Source of the DNA: Patagioenas fasciata
Lineage: Eukaryota; Chordata; Aves; Columbiformes; Columbidae
Direction of reading: 5' to 3'
Assembly (NCBI RefSeq): GCF_037038585.1
Contig: NC_092525.1
Span: 32,598,367 to 32,662,366 of the forward strand
DNA length: 64,000 bases
The notes under the pieces are model-generated. The model was not told the origin of the DNA. It worked only from the letters and a program-made list of their open reading frames with translations, and made no database searches. Both the position numbers and the translations under genes were made by a program. The stretch's first letter is position 1, and each line of letters begins with the position of its first letter. Below are positions 36,622-48,473 of the stretch, in pieces.

Positions 36622-38777
36622 GTGAGATTTTATTTTGGTTAGAAGCACCTTGGAAGTGCAAGAGCTTCTGTGCAGAGGTAGCACGAGAACCTGTTGATCA
36701 TTTAGAATGGCAAAATTTAAAATATACACATAGGCCAGGAAGCCAAATTACCCAACTGGCTGCTCAGTATGCCTTCCGTTTTTAAAAAATGCAGTCCACA
36801 GTGCTTTCTAATGCATGGCATTTGTGCGTCTACCCACTCCTTGGAACATTATTCTTCACAATGTACCTATGGCCAAACAGCATTGAGAACCCTTCACTCC
36901 TGTGGTCTGTATTCATGTAGGGTATGTCCTTGTTGACTCACTGTTATGAATATTTGCATCAGTATTTGGTTTTGTTCACACAAATGTTTGTGAAGCTGCT
37001 GCCTTATTCAAATAAAACCTCTTTGTGTGGGAAAAAAAAGGACTTGAACAAGAACATTAATCTTTCACTACTCAAGCCTTCTCCTCTTGCAGAACTGTCA
37101 TTCATCCAATTAGGTGCAGACACAGTATTGCATGACTCAAGCAAATGATTACTCCTCAAAAAAACTACCCAGGGAAACAAGCTGTTCACAAGCTCCATAG
37201 GCTCACCTGCAGCACACAGAGAAAAATGATGGAGTTCAATGGGATTATGAGGAATATGAAAAGCTAAACATGTGTCTGAGTGTTGTCAAGATCAGGGCTG
37301 ATGCACACATCCACCACCATCAGGAGCAGCTTGTGAATTATTAATGATCAGAAAAATTGCCTAAATTAATTGGATAATTTATTTGTAATGAATAATTCGA
37401 GTAGCTCTATTCCTGAATGTCTTTCTGCCCTTGAATAAAGCAGTTTGGTAGTGCTGCCTGCCTCTTGTTTCGAGTGTAGTTAAAGCTTCAATTAGGCTTG
37501 CCTACATTGAAACTTGACATACCAGTTTCTTTCACGTATTTGTACAGACAGAGAAGCAAGTCTGTATTTGGGTTGTATTTTTGCAGGGTTTGAAGTCTTG
37601 TTCAAAGATCTTGAAAAATTGAATGACTGAGGACATAGACTGGAATTCTGCCCTTCAGTTTATGTGCAAAATCAAAAACATGCAAAGTTTGGTAGTATCT
37701 GAGCTTCATCTGATAAGGCATACATTAAAGTATAAAAAGAAAGCCCAGAAATAGGAGACTTGTCAGTTTGAATGTTAGTTAAATAAGTACATAAGATAAA
37801 CAGTTCAGTGAGGGTTATGTAGCTGAATTTTCAATCAGGATGCACAAAAGGCTGTTACAACAGCATCTTCCATTACCAAAAGCATGTAGGATTTGTTTCC
37901 CAGAGTAGCAGGCATACTTTGCAGAGGAAAATCTACCAGTTTTAACAAATCTTCCCTTTCAAATTAAATATTATTAAGCAATTCAGAGCACCAGAAATCC
38001 CCCTCACCTCATGCTCTTTTAAAAAGTCAATATCCAGCAGTTTTTGACTGTTCATCTGTCACTTAATTAGGACTGAAAAGCTTTTATTTCACAACTGTTT
38101 CATACCTGCAAACAGGTACTGCACACTACTAAATTTAGTTAAATGCATCCCTCTGTTTTAATCTTAAAATAAATTACTGTTGCTGTTCTGTTTAATAGAA
38201 TTAGATTAGTAGCTGAAAATTTTTCTGATTCTACCATTTAGTTTTCACATGGTACAATACATTTTTTTTTAAACTATTTTGCTTCACTGTAGTACTAGGT
38301 TTGAAATAACTAGCCTAGAAATCCAAGACAAACCTACCATTAAAAAAAAAAAAAAGAAAGAAGCACTTGATGATTAGATGGACCAAGGTTCTCTCTGCCT
38401 GTATCTCTGTTGAAGAGAGCTGCTTCTATTGCTGGAGGAAGGTGTACCAGGGACACAGGAGACAAGCAATAGGGCAAGAGCCGAATGGAATAGCTTCTAG
38501 TGCCACTGTTTGAGGACAAACCAGTGACTGTCTGGAAAAGTTACTCTCTAGAGTGAGACAGGGTAAATGTTGAGCTCTGACCTAATCAGGGAATAGGTTT
38601 AAACGGTAGCTGGGAAAGAAAACAATTGGCTGTGGGCAACAGAGGAGGGGGAAAGAGGGAACAGCTTGTAATGCACCAGTGTAAACACTTCTACCTGTGT
38701 ATTTCAGAGCTGAGTGGAGAAGAATGTAGAGAATTGTTGAAGTTACTGGATAGGAAAACTTGTTCAGGGAGGTCACT

Positions 38778-38779
<2 letters not shown>
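36622..38779. other. Non-coding AT-rich stretch
   Basis: The 37330-37400 part is dense in TTAAT, AATTAATT and TAATGAATAA words and lacks repeats. A run of about 14 A lies near 38342. No gene is recognised. Confidence 0.5.
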
Positions 38780-38808
<29 letters not shown>

Positions 38809-38836
38809 AAGCACGTATATATGTGTGTGTGTGTGG
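38780..38836 (+). repeat. Compound (TA)n/(TG)n microsatellite
   Basis: About 11 TA units (38787-38808), a short spacer containing gcacgtata, then about seven TG units (38822-38835). The alternating purine-pyrimidine run is prone to length change and hairpin formation. Confidence 0.95.
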
Positions 38837-40589
38837 AGGGAATAGGAACATGTGGGATTTTGTGAGGTGCAGCAGTGCAAGGCATAGGCATCTTCTGTTC
38901 TTCTCTTGCACAATCTTCACTTTTTCTTTTTGAGGGTGGCATTGGAAGAACTGACAAACCAGGAAAAGTGATCGAGACAGCATGGTAACCACATGCAGCT
39001 TGAGAAGCATGTGTAAATCCCAGGTTAGCCAGCTGGCTGCCGTTCTACTCCCTTCTAGGGTGACACAGGGCAATCTGCCCTGCTTATTCCATTGTCATGC
39101 ACAGTACAAAAAGGGAGGGGATGGCCTGACGCTTTCTCTTCCAAAAAATGGCATATTGTACATAAATGGCAGGTAGGGATGACCATGAACACAGGAGATG
39201 TGGTGTTCTGAATAGCCATAGCTTCTGTACACGAGGAGGTGCATCTACATGGAGATCATCAGTGAAGTGATTTCAGCTCTACTCTGTGAAACATTAGGGT
39301 CTCCTTTTTGGTGCATCATCTCAGCTACAAACAAAACCGGTCACAAATTGTAAGGCTCCTCTTAAGGCTTTTGAGGCCTTCCATGGGACTATTGGTCTCA
39401 GGTTTCTGCTGCTAGAGAAGACTCCTTTTTATCTACGGATATTGTATATGAAATTTAAGCAAGACTGTTTATTCTGTTTTTTCGCATGTGTAATTTGTCT
39501 GGATTCTGCAGGTGTACTTTTTTTTTTTTTACATTTGTTCTTTGGTGTTAATGCATTTTTTGTAGAATATGTGTAAATAGATATGAGCAAACTGTGTAAA
39601 AGTTATTCAGCTACCCAGTGAACCATGTAATCTGTTGATTCATAGAGACAACAGATAATAGAGTGAGATATTTGCTTTACACTGTCTGTGTAGCATCTAG
39701 GCACAGAGTCAATTTGTGTCCTGTCGGGGCATGTTGTACCACACTATATTATCACTTTGAGGATAGGCAATTTAGGTAATGAATATGTGAGCTGGGTGGG
39801 GGTGGAGAAGTATATCCAATATCTACAAAGTGGAAATGTTGAACCAAGGTTTTGGCTTCATCCTGGTTAAATCAAAGCACTATCATCATAGACAAGCTCT
39901 TTTGCTATCTCGGAAACAATATTATTAATTAGCTTCTCTCTTATCCTTTATCATATCATAGAAATAGAAACAGTGCACTAAACACTGGCACTTTCTTTGT
40001 GCAGCAGGTATGAGTAAAAATGCCATCCTTTTGGGAAAACACAAATATTACGTGGAAGTAAATTCGCATTTTGAGAGCAGGCGAAGAAAAATAGTTGCTA
40101 GTTTATGTGCTTGATCCAAGGAACCATTTGACCATTACACTCATTCTTCTTAATCCTTCTCTTATCAAACAATCTTGCAAGCCGTAGCATTTGTGTGATT
40201 TTCCAGGAAAGTATCCCTGGGTTTGCCACAGGTATTTGTGAAAGAGAATTAGCAAAAGAGAAATGTTCCACGACCGAACTGCTTTCTCCACTCCAAGCAT
40301 CTTCCCGAGGCTGTGCTGATGCTGTGTTGTGCAATGCGGGAAATTGTGGACCTAGGTGCTGTGTCAAGTGTCAGAATGGGTTTAGCTGTGTTACTCCAGA
40401 TCTCTGCCCTGGACAATTTGCCCTTTTAGTATAGAAATGTGGTATAGATGGAGTGTGTCACTATAGTTAAATTGCTTCTCCCCGGTGCTGGTACAACTTG
40501 AGCTTGGCTGAAGATGGCTCAAGTATTGCTATGCAGTCAGGGTAACGGATGAGTCTTGCAATCAAATATACAGGCAATCTAAAACTCAC
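38837..40589. other. Non-coding stretch, no gene seen
   Basis: A T run of about 12 lies near 39519. No repeat family or exon is supported. Confidence 0.5.
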
Positions 40590-40777
40590 CAAAGTGTATC
40601 CTTTGTAACATGAGTCCCTATAATGTGTCAAGCTGAAATTAGCTCCATCCACTTCCTCTTCCCCATCTCTGATCCTGCCATTGTCACCTGGAGTCGCTGC
40701 TGAGATTCGAAGCCTGCAGAGGGGAGTGGGAATGATCTGTCCACCCACACTGCGGGTGACTGTCACATCAAGGAAAT
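40590..40777 (-). CDS. Candidate coding exon, minus strand, product unknown
   Basis: On the minus strand a strong donor (ctttg|gtgagt) follows base 40590. Two acceptors are possible: tgatgtatgcag, giving 40590-40777 (188 bp, phase 1), or the better pyrimidine tract cccactcccctctgcag, giving 40590-40713 (124 bp, phase 2). The frame is open through both. The peptide includes VTVTRSVGGQIIPTPLCRLR, then RIRDGEEEVDGANFSLTHY, and ends CYKGYTL. Local CpG content is higher than in the surroundings. It looks protein-like, but I recognise no family. The 188-bp form is in phase with an open frame in the CpG island at 52.4 kb. Confidence 0.4.
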
Positions 40778-43700
40778 CTGCATACATCAGATATGAAGCC
40801 AAACAGCAAAGGCTCAAAAATGGAAAAGCTGTGTGAAACAAAACAAAATCTTCCTTCTTTTCTCACTAATTGTTGGTGATTTGTCCATAAGCAATCATTT
40901 CACTCTCTGGATTTCATAAGGCCTGCTTCTGACATCTTGCTTGGCTTCATTTGACCAAATTTCCTCTCAAGATAAATAGAAGTTTTACTCGAATAAAGAA
41001 AAACTGCAGGTAGTCCTAGAACTTCTCTTTCCTTTATCCGCACTCCTTCCACCGCACACACTCAGCCTACTTTAGGATCTCAGTGGTGCTTTCCAGGCAA
41101 GGCTGGCCAGTCTGGCCCTGTGCCCCTGCCAGGGAGCTGCCCCTCTGAGCAGGCACCCCTCTCCTTCCCCAGGCAAGCCAAGTGCCGCAGCCACCTGGCC
41201 CATGCTGGGCAGTCACAGTCACAGAAAAAGGAGACAATGTGGTAAAAGTGAGGCTTAGTCACGATTCCTGCAGAGGTACAGAACAAGTCTGTTTTTTTCG
41301 CTAATTAATGCTATTTATTGCCCGTGCTGAGGAGCTCTGGTGAAGGAAAAGGTCAGCATTGTGATATGCATTGTACAAACACAACAAAAAACCAGCCTGT
41401 ATCTGCATAGAGGCCAATTAGTGCCTGTGACACACAGTAGGAATTTTTTCCAAGACATCTCTCAGCCATGGGTGCCAGGTGAATTCAGCTTCTTTGTATG
41501 CCTTTGACTAGAAGATGTCTTGGATCAGAGCATACAAGGAGGCAGTATTTGATTGCATTAGAAACATTAATTCTCAATTTCTAGATGCCTATACAGCACA
41601 TTTCCTCAGCAATACCTCACACTGATAGTTATTGCTGAAACATCTCTGGTGATATAGCTTGTAGATACGTTTCTTCTCAGCTCCTGGCAAGCTGTTGCAA
41701 TCCAAACATGTACCTCCATCTTCAAGTATGAGGAGGCAACTCGGTGCTCATCCATCAGCCACATAGCTTAAGGCAAACAGGATCAGAGTGAGTTTTTAAT
41801 GTTACTCTTGCTTATGCTCATCCGCTTCTCTTGAAAGTAAAAGATATCCTTGAAGGATATGAAGGTCCATACGGCTCAATTTTAATTGCACCCCATTTTA
41901 GTACTGAGGTGGCTGTCCTGACTATGGAGGATCTTTCTGCTGGGAAGATGTTGCTGCCTTGCTTGGCTTAGCTGGTCCAGAAAAGCTTAACAGAACGGTG
42001 ACTTCCCTGTCAATCCAGTACACAGATCTCGTATGTATAGTATGCACAGGAACACTTTGAAAGAGAAGTTAGAAAATGTCATGTGTATGGTGTACTATAA
42101 AAATTTCAGTTTATCTTGCATGTATTTTTAATGGCAGCTGCTTTCCAACTTCCTTTTGTTTGATACAAACAGCAAATTTGTTCTTGAAGTAAATACTGTT
42201 TTAGGCTTCTGGGTTTGTTTCCCCTTTATTTCATTTCAGTCTAGTTTAGTTTAGAGATTCTGCCTGAGCAGACAGGGAATATATATAATAGGGCATGAAT
42301 ACATTCTTATAAGTATTAGAACAAGTATGGAAACACAGAGCCCTTAGTGACCTTGCTAGTCCTCTGCTGATCACTTGTGTTTGTTGTTGTAGGAAGGCAA
42401 ACATAAGTATAGAAGTGTTATTGAACAGAAAACCCTTCAAAAATTTCACCAGTCTTTTGTATTCAAGTTGCAGAGCAATGGGGGGCCGCCCTGCTCAGAA
42501 AGCATACTTATGCAAGTATTAAGAACTGGCTGAGATAAGAAGTAAAGCTTAAGAGACCTTCATCATTAGTTGCTAGTGGTGGAGATTAGTGATCCTACTA
42601 CAGGATTACAGATGGAAAGAGTGCCAGTGTTGGTTAATTGTTCATTAATGCTTGTAAAATAAGATAGCAGTAGTAAAACTTGCTATTGTCTGCTCTCTCA
42701 AAGTAAACCAAAATTGGATTTGCTTGTCAATAGCTGTATTGATGTTAATGGGAACATGTTTAACAGATCATTTTACAGCGTAAACTGCTATCTTGCTCTT
42801 TCAACATTTAATTAGACACTATTATACTAAGAAGAAATAACTTATGTTTTAAATAATCTGTTTTCTACACAGGAGTGTTTTATCCTTTTAATTAGCAATG
42901 CTTTCACTAGAGTGCTTTTAATATTTCAGAGTTTGTATATAAATCTCAGGTGGAACATTCCCTCCCCATAGCCTCACGGATTTATGTTATTTACCATACC
43001 TTTAGAATTGCCATACTTTCCCACCCATGCTTTTCAGCACCATCAGGGAATGTCAGCCACGGTCCAGGTAGCAAAATCCCTTTCTCAGGTGCAGCCCAGG
43101 ATTATGCAAACTTCTGCTGCAAACACCTGTGAGCAGAGCCTAGGAGGAGGATGTGCATCAAGGAGAAGCAGCTGCGGCTCTGGCTCCCTGTCTCCTGAGG
43201 AGCTCCCATGCCCCGGGAAGCTGGGCCGTGCTCGCTGCACAGGGGTTACAAGTGTCCTCTGTGTTGGTGGGATGCTTAGTCCAGGCTGCAAAGTAGAGCT
43301 CCTTGGGCTGCTCCCTGAGGTGCAGAGAGGCTGTGGTGGCTGCCTCTCCCTGCAGACGACGTGCCTGTTCTGCAAACAGCCAGCGCCTGGTCTGTGATAC
43401 CCACTAGCAGGGGCTGCCTGCCCCAGAGAGGGGCCAGCTCTCTGCTGTACCTCCCACAGTGCCCCCAGCATCGCTCCAGCGGGAGCTGTTGGTGGGGGCC
43501 CAGCGCAGGGACTGCGGGGTCACACGTGTGAGTTGGACTGACACGAGTGGGACTGCAGCTCTTGGGAGCCACGACTCCTTCCTCCCACAGCCACGTGGGC
43601 CAGCAAGTGCACTGTGACAAAAAATGGCCCTTTGACAAGAACAGACTTGAAAAGAAAAAAGATACCCTCCCTGTTTATTAATAAAAGGCAAACTTCAAAT

Positions 43701-46700
43701 TAAATACTAATCCTGGAAACAGGAAAAAATATTTTCAGTGAGATGTGTGTGGAGGATTAGTGTTTTCACAAAAAATTATTTCACAGCAAGAAATCTCAGC
43801 TGTCCAGGAAATAAAAGTATGCAGTTTAAAGGCATGTATTTTAAAGGCACAGGAAAACTCTGCACCTTCCAGGTTATTTCCCTGTAGGCTCTTGAGCATG
43901 AAAATTAAAGGCTCTGGGTCCTCACAGGGGACACACCCTGGGAAACTTCATCACACCCTGGCCAGATTTTCCTCTGTGTGTCTTGGTCAAGGATAATGGC
44001 ACAGCTGTTGTTCAAGAGGATTTGCTCTGCCCTGGTCTTGGGGCTGCTTTAGTGGTCCCTTGGCAGCAGTCAGAGGAGACGGAGGGGCAACTTTAGCCTG
44101 AACCAGATGCCACTGTCCCTGAGAGACTGCTGCAGCATCCAGGCACTGACAGGGCGCTGAGGTGGCCAGGCCAGTGTCCCTACACAGGCAGCAGGAGCAG
44201 TGGTGTGAAGAACTGCTGTGCTCTGACCACTGGCCTGAGAGGGGATGCATGTATGGAGTAACAAATGTAAACACTTTTGCTGAGTGCCACTGCCCCATCT
44301 GCCCCACTACATCATCAACTGATGCCAGGGACTATGTGGACCACCATATCAGTGGACAGGTCATCTATGGCTTCCTGTTGCCCATCGCCTGCAGCTTTGT
44401 CCGTCAGAGCAAACAAGCAGGGGCTGAACTCCAGATGTGTGAGTTGCCCCATGGAGAAATTTGAATGCAACGATGTCTCTGTCAGTTGATAAGAAGTGAT
44501 ACTGCTGGTTAATTGCCTCAAAAGTGTTAACCAACAGCTCATTAGTCTTAAAGATACAAATTTGATAACCCTTTTTATGTGGCATGGAATGAGAAGTGAA
44601 TAAATAATTGCATGCTGAGACCTGCCACTGAGAGATGTTAGATGTTGGTTTAAGATAAAGAAAAACAAAACCTGACTGAAATATTTCGGAGATGAGAAAG
44701 ATGTAAGTCATGACCTCAGTTTGCAACACAAAACCAAGCTTTTCTGTAATGACTATTTTGATAGAGTAACAGAAAAGAGCCAACTTACCTGTGCTGAGAG
44801 CTAACCCTAGTACAGAAACAAAACCACCCTGCTTTTAATTTAGTAACTAAAAAAGAATGCTGTAGAGACATAGAGTGGGAGATTGTATCAAATGCTGGAG
44901 TTTTCCTTATTGCTCATCATCATCTCCTCTTATGGTTCATGGGTGCTTCTTCAATCACTGCAGCTACAAATTACCCTCCGAGCAAACTCCCCCAGATCTT
45001 GTTTGGGCAGAACCCCTGGGCCTGCCGGTAACTACGCAGTTCAGGCTGTTCAGCAGTAGTATGACAGACAAGGAAAAATAAATCATTACTGTGGCTTTGT
45101 TACATTGATAAAAAGCTACAGATTTGGAGCACATCCCTCTCGTTCCTCCAGTGATACTAAGAGATGTGTAAATTTCTTGCACCACTGCGTGGCAGCTGCT
45201 GCTTAAAATCAAAGCATGAAAAGCTGGACAAACATGCCTTGTAGCCAGACAATTTAAAGAAAGCAGAGTGCTACATGGAGGTGTTCAACTTGGAGACATG
45301 GCAAGGTACTTTCATTTGAATTTGGAGTGTACTTTAAGATGTTCTTATATGCCAGCACCAGGATTGCAAATGATTAGGAGGAAAAAAGAAGATTCATTCC
45401 TGGTAGAAATTCTCTGAGCAGCTGCAGTTAACATGTAAATGAGGTGCTAGAGTGTGTGATGTTGGTGGAGATCGTCAGGAAGAAACTCTTGGTCTGTACT
45501 GAAATAAGTGAACAACGAAGCCTCTCAGTGGCTGGATGAGAGGAAGCATCTGAAGAGGGGTCTTGCCATTCATTCTACCTCATTACAGGTATCTGACTGA
45601 TAGCAAGGCTGCATCTCAGTGCAGCAGCTCATTAGTAAGAGAAGACTCTGACATTAGTTCAGATGTTGATAGACGTGACTGGTAGTGTGAAGTCTGGATT
45701 GTGTCGTCAGGTGGAGCTTTATCATCTGCAGTGCAGCCTGTTGGTTTCTCATGAAGAATCGATTTAGGAAGAGTATGTTAAACTGTTTCCCAGAAGGTTT
45801 AATGCTCACCCAGCCATTGTCTTGTAGCATGGACTAGTGTGGCTTCCTTCACCTACCATCTCATAAAAGGCCAGGTGAAAGGATCATGAAAGAGAAGGCC
45901 CCATTTCCAGAGTGGCCTGCTCAGTGCCATGTGTTGTATGATATGAGATAGGCTGTTTCAAAATTAGGTTGTGTCAGTGTTCGCCCAAGTACCAAAAACA
46001 TGCCCATGTAGGATGCGCCAGCACAGCTCTCTAGCCGGACTGATGTATCATCGTTATTATCCACTCTTTTGACCTAATGCCACATGACAGAACGGGAAAA
46101 AAAAAAAAAATCTTGTGTATCTCAGTTCTACACTGGAGCATTAATGGCAATTTGCAACTGTTCTTCATTAAAAGCTTATCAAGCACGGCGTGGCCTTCTG
46201 GGACTTTGTCCGTAGTGTGCATTGGATCACGCTACCTGCACACAGCTCCGCTTCCACCGCCGCTAACAGCGACCTCCATGGCTGCTCCAGAGGAACATAC
46301 CAGCTGTCTCCATGCGATGTTTTCCTCAGCAAGATCTGTTTCCAGCTCACCCGTTCTAAACAGCTGATGGTTTCCTGTGACCTTTTGGACCTACATTTCA
46401 GTTTCTCGTACACTACAATCGAGCTCCCTCTTCTTGCCTTGTTATGAGCCAGCACATGATGGATGAGCCCTCAGCATGCCTGGAGGTGCCGCAGGAGCAG
46501 CGGAGGAAGTAAAGACAGCAGCTCTACTTCAGCAAATTAGCAGCAACAGCAGGCTCTGTTGTGGCAGTTCTGTTGAATGCCATCATTTTAACTGTTCACT
46601 ATGGAATAGTTCCTAAATGGCATTTATATTTAAGTCAGTTTATTATATTATTCCAGCCATGCAAAGCTGTACTACAAATTTACTAGCTCAGGCACAAAAT

Positions 46701-47198
46701 CTATTCACCCACCCTTTTCTAAGATGATGGTAATTGACCCCCTCCCCTCCCTTTCCCTCCTTCTTCCCTCAAATGATTATATTTTGCTTGCCCATCAAAA
46801 CAAATCACTCATCTTGGGTGAATAAAATTTTGCAAGGCTGCAATATGCAGGATGACACAGTTTGCTTGTTTTATTTTTCCTATCTTTTTTTTCCTTTACA
46901 TTTTTTGCCATTGCTGTCTGCAGAAGATTTCGTGCTCCTTGCTTAATTTTTGTGTGCAAACCATCTTACTGAATTCTGACACATGTCACTTTGATGCAAC
47001 TCTGACAATACAACCAAATTTGCCTTCTACATCAAATACACTTTCCTGATTATCTAGTAAATTAAATCAAAAAAGTAAATAGAAAAGGCACAGCATAAAT
47101 CAAGCTTTTACTTTTGTGCCCCCAATCTCACAGCCCTTCTTCAGGTTTTTGCGCTCAATGGGCATTTTAACCAAATAAAGTGGTTCCAAGCAGTGCTT
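40778..47198. other. Non-coding stretch; GC-richer patch at 43.1-43.6 kb
   Basis: Overlapping ORFs of 95-137 codons on both strands at 42984-43691 and 43987-44783 have no domain and contradict one another. The 42700-42930 part carries several TTAAT and ATTTAATTAGA-type words without repeats. A 14-base A run lies near 46097. No gene is recognised. Confidence 0.5.
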
Positions 47199-47202
47199 TG
47201 CT

Positions 47203-47235
47203 GTTGGTGCAAAAGTGATTGCAGCTTTTGCATTG
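47203..47235 (+). repeat. Mariner 5' terminal inverted repeat
   Basis: Starts gttggtgcaaaagtgattgc and pairs with the 3' end at about 48438-48467 with a few mismatches. This is the transposase binding site in mariners. Confidence 0.88.
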
Positions 47236-47437
47236 TTGAAATTTGCCATTTGATATTAGAATACATTCTTAAATAATGCGGTTATGTTATACATAATTTT
47301 AATGTACTTTTCTCCTTTTACGTTTTTTTTTTTAATTTTTGCTACTGACTTATTACTTGCTGTTTATCTTATATTTATTTTAGTGGAATTGATGTTAGAG
47401 AAAAGGTAAATTCAAACGATTTTCTTATTTGAGTTCA

Positions 47438-48394
47438 TAAAGCAGCAGAGACAACTCGCAACATTAACAATGCATTTGGCCCAGGAACTGCTAACGAACA
47501 CAGTGCAGTGGTGGTTCAAGAAGTTTTACAAAGGAGATGAGAGCCTTGAAGATGAAGAGTGTAGTGGCTGGCCAGTGGAAGGTGACAACAACCAGTTGAG
47601 AGCAATCATCGAAGCTGATCCTCTTACAACTACATGAGAAGTTGCCAAAGAACTCAACATCGACCATTCTACAGTCATGTGATGTTTGAAGAAAATTAGG
47701 AAGGTGAAAAAAACTCAAGAAGTGGATGCCTTATGAGCTGACTGAAAAAAAACCCCACCACACGTTGTTTTGAAGTGTCACCTTATTCTACACAACAACA
47801 ATGAACCATTTCTTGATTGGATTGTGATGTGTGACAAAAAGTGGATTTTATACAACACCTGGTGATGACCAGCTCAGTGGTTGGACTGAGAAGATCCTCC
47901 AAAGCACTTCCCAAAGCCAAACTTGCACCAAAAAAAGGTCATGATCACTGTTTGGTGGTCAGCTGCCGGTCTGATCCACTACAGCTTTCTGAATTGTGGC
48001 AAAATCGTTACATCTGAGAAATGTGCTCAGCAAATCAATGAGATACACTGAAAACTGCAACACCTGCATCTGGCATTGGTCAACAGAAAGGGCCCAATTC
48101 TGCTCCACAATGACGCCCGACCACACGCTGCTCATCCAATGCTTCCAAAGATGAATGAACTGGGCTAAGTTTTGCTTCATCTGCCATATTCACCCAACCT
48201 CTTGCCAACCAACTAACACTTCTCCAAGCATCTGAACAACTTGTTGCAGGAAAAATGCTTCCACAATCAGCAGGATGCAGAAAATGCTTCCCAAGAGTTC
48301 GTCAAATCTCGAAGGAAGAATTTTTACACGAATAAATAAACTTATTTCTCATTGGCAAAACTGTGTTGATTGTAATGGTTCCTATTTTGATTGA
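47438..48394 (+). pseudogene. Mariner transposase pseudogene (DD34D, Hsmar1 type)
   Basis: Remnants of the whole transposase can be followed. The helix-turn-helix N-terminal part includes VQWWFKKFYKGDESLEDEE and QLRAIIEADPLTTT. The catalytic domain holds WIVMCDKKWI, KVMITVWWSAAGLIHYSF and NRKGPILLH. The frame closes with the family-typical YFD and a stop at 48392-48394. It is broken many times: an apparent 2-base loss near 47498 shifts the frame, and stops occur at 47635, 47680 and several later points, some of them likely C-to-T decay of CGA codons. The first catalytic aspartate is kept (47833-47835). The second is swapped with its neighbour (HND instead of HDN, 48106-48114). The third is asparagine (SPN, 48196-48198). 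It is non-functional. Confidence 0.95.
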
Positions 48395-48437
48395 TGAAGA
48401 TGTGCTTGAGCCTTGTTATGATTATTTAAAATTCACG

Positions 48438-48471
48438 GTCCGAAACAACAATTATTTTTGCACCAACCTAA
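48438..48471 (-). repeat. Mariner 3' terminal inverted repeat
   Basis: Inverted counterpart of 47203-47235, ending caccaacctaa directly before a TA dinucleotide (48472-48473). Confidence 0.88.
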
Positions 48472-48473
48472 TA

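Larger units (their letters stand above)
47199..48471 (+). mobile_element. Hsmar1-like mariner DNA transposon, near full length
   Basis: The element is about 1273 bp, close to the roughly 1.29 kb of Hsmar1. The 5' terminal inverted repeat includes gttggtgcaaaagtgattgc (47203-47222). The 3' end (48448-48471) is its inverted copy, closing with ttgcaccaacctaa followed by TA, the mariner target dinucleotide. The matching TA on the left is mutated. Between them lies a transposase reading frame whose remnants match Hsmar1/SETMAR-type transposase almost throughout. The copy cannot move itself. Its close match to a family best known from primates is unusual for avian DNA and suggests horizontal transfer into this lineage. 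Confidence 0.95.

Noticed and set aside
38691-38775. Plus-strand segment after a fair acceptor (tgtgtatttcag), peptide SELSGEECRELLKLLDRKT
   Set aside because: The only donor nearby is weak (gtcact) and the frame otherwise runs into the microsatellite, so this is not enough for an exon call.
38582-39073. 163-codon minus-strand ORF
   Set aside because: It reads through the TA/TG microsatellite (giving IYIYI runs) and lacks any domain. The length is an artefact of the repeat.
42984-43691. Overlapping 95-137-codon ORFs on both strands
   Set aside because: GC-richer patch with conflicting frames, no splice-defined exon and no recognised domain.
44361-44783. 140-codon minus-strand ORF
   Set aside because: A second minus-strand ORF overlaps in another frame. 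There is no domain, no good splice pair and nothing typical of a known protein.
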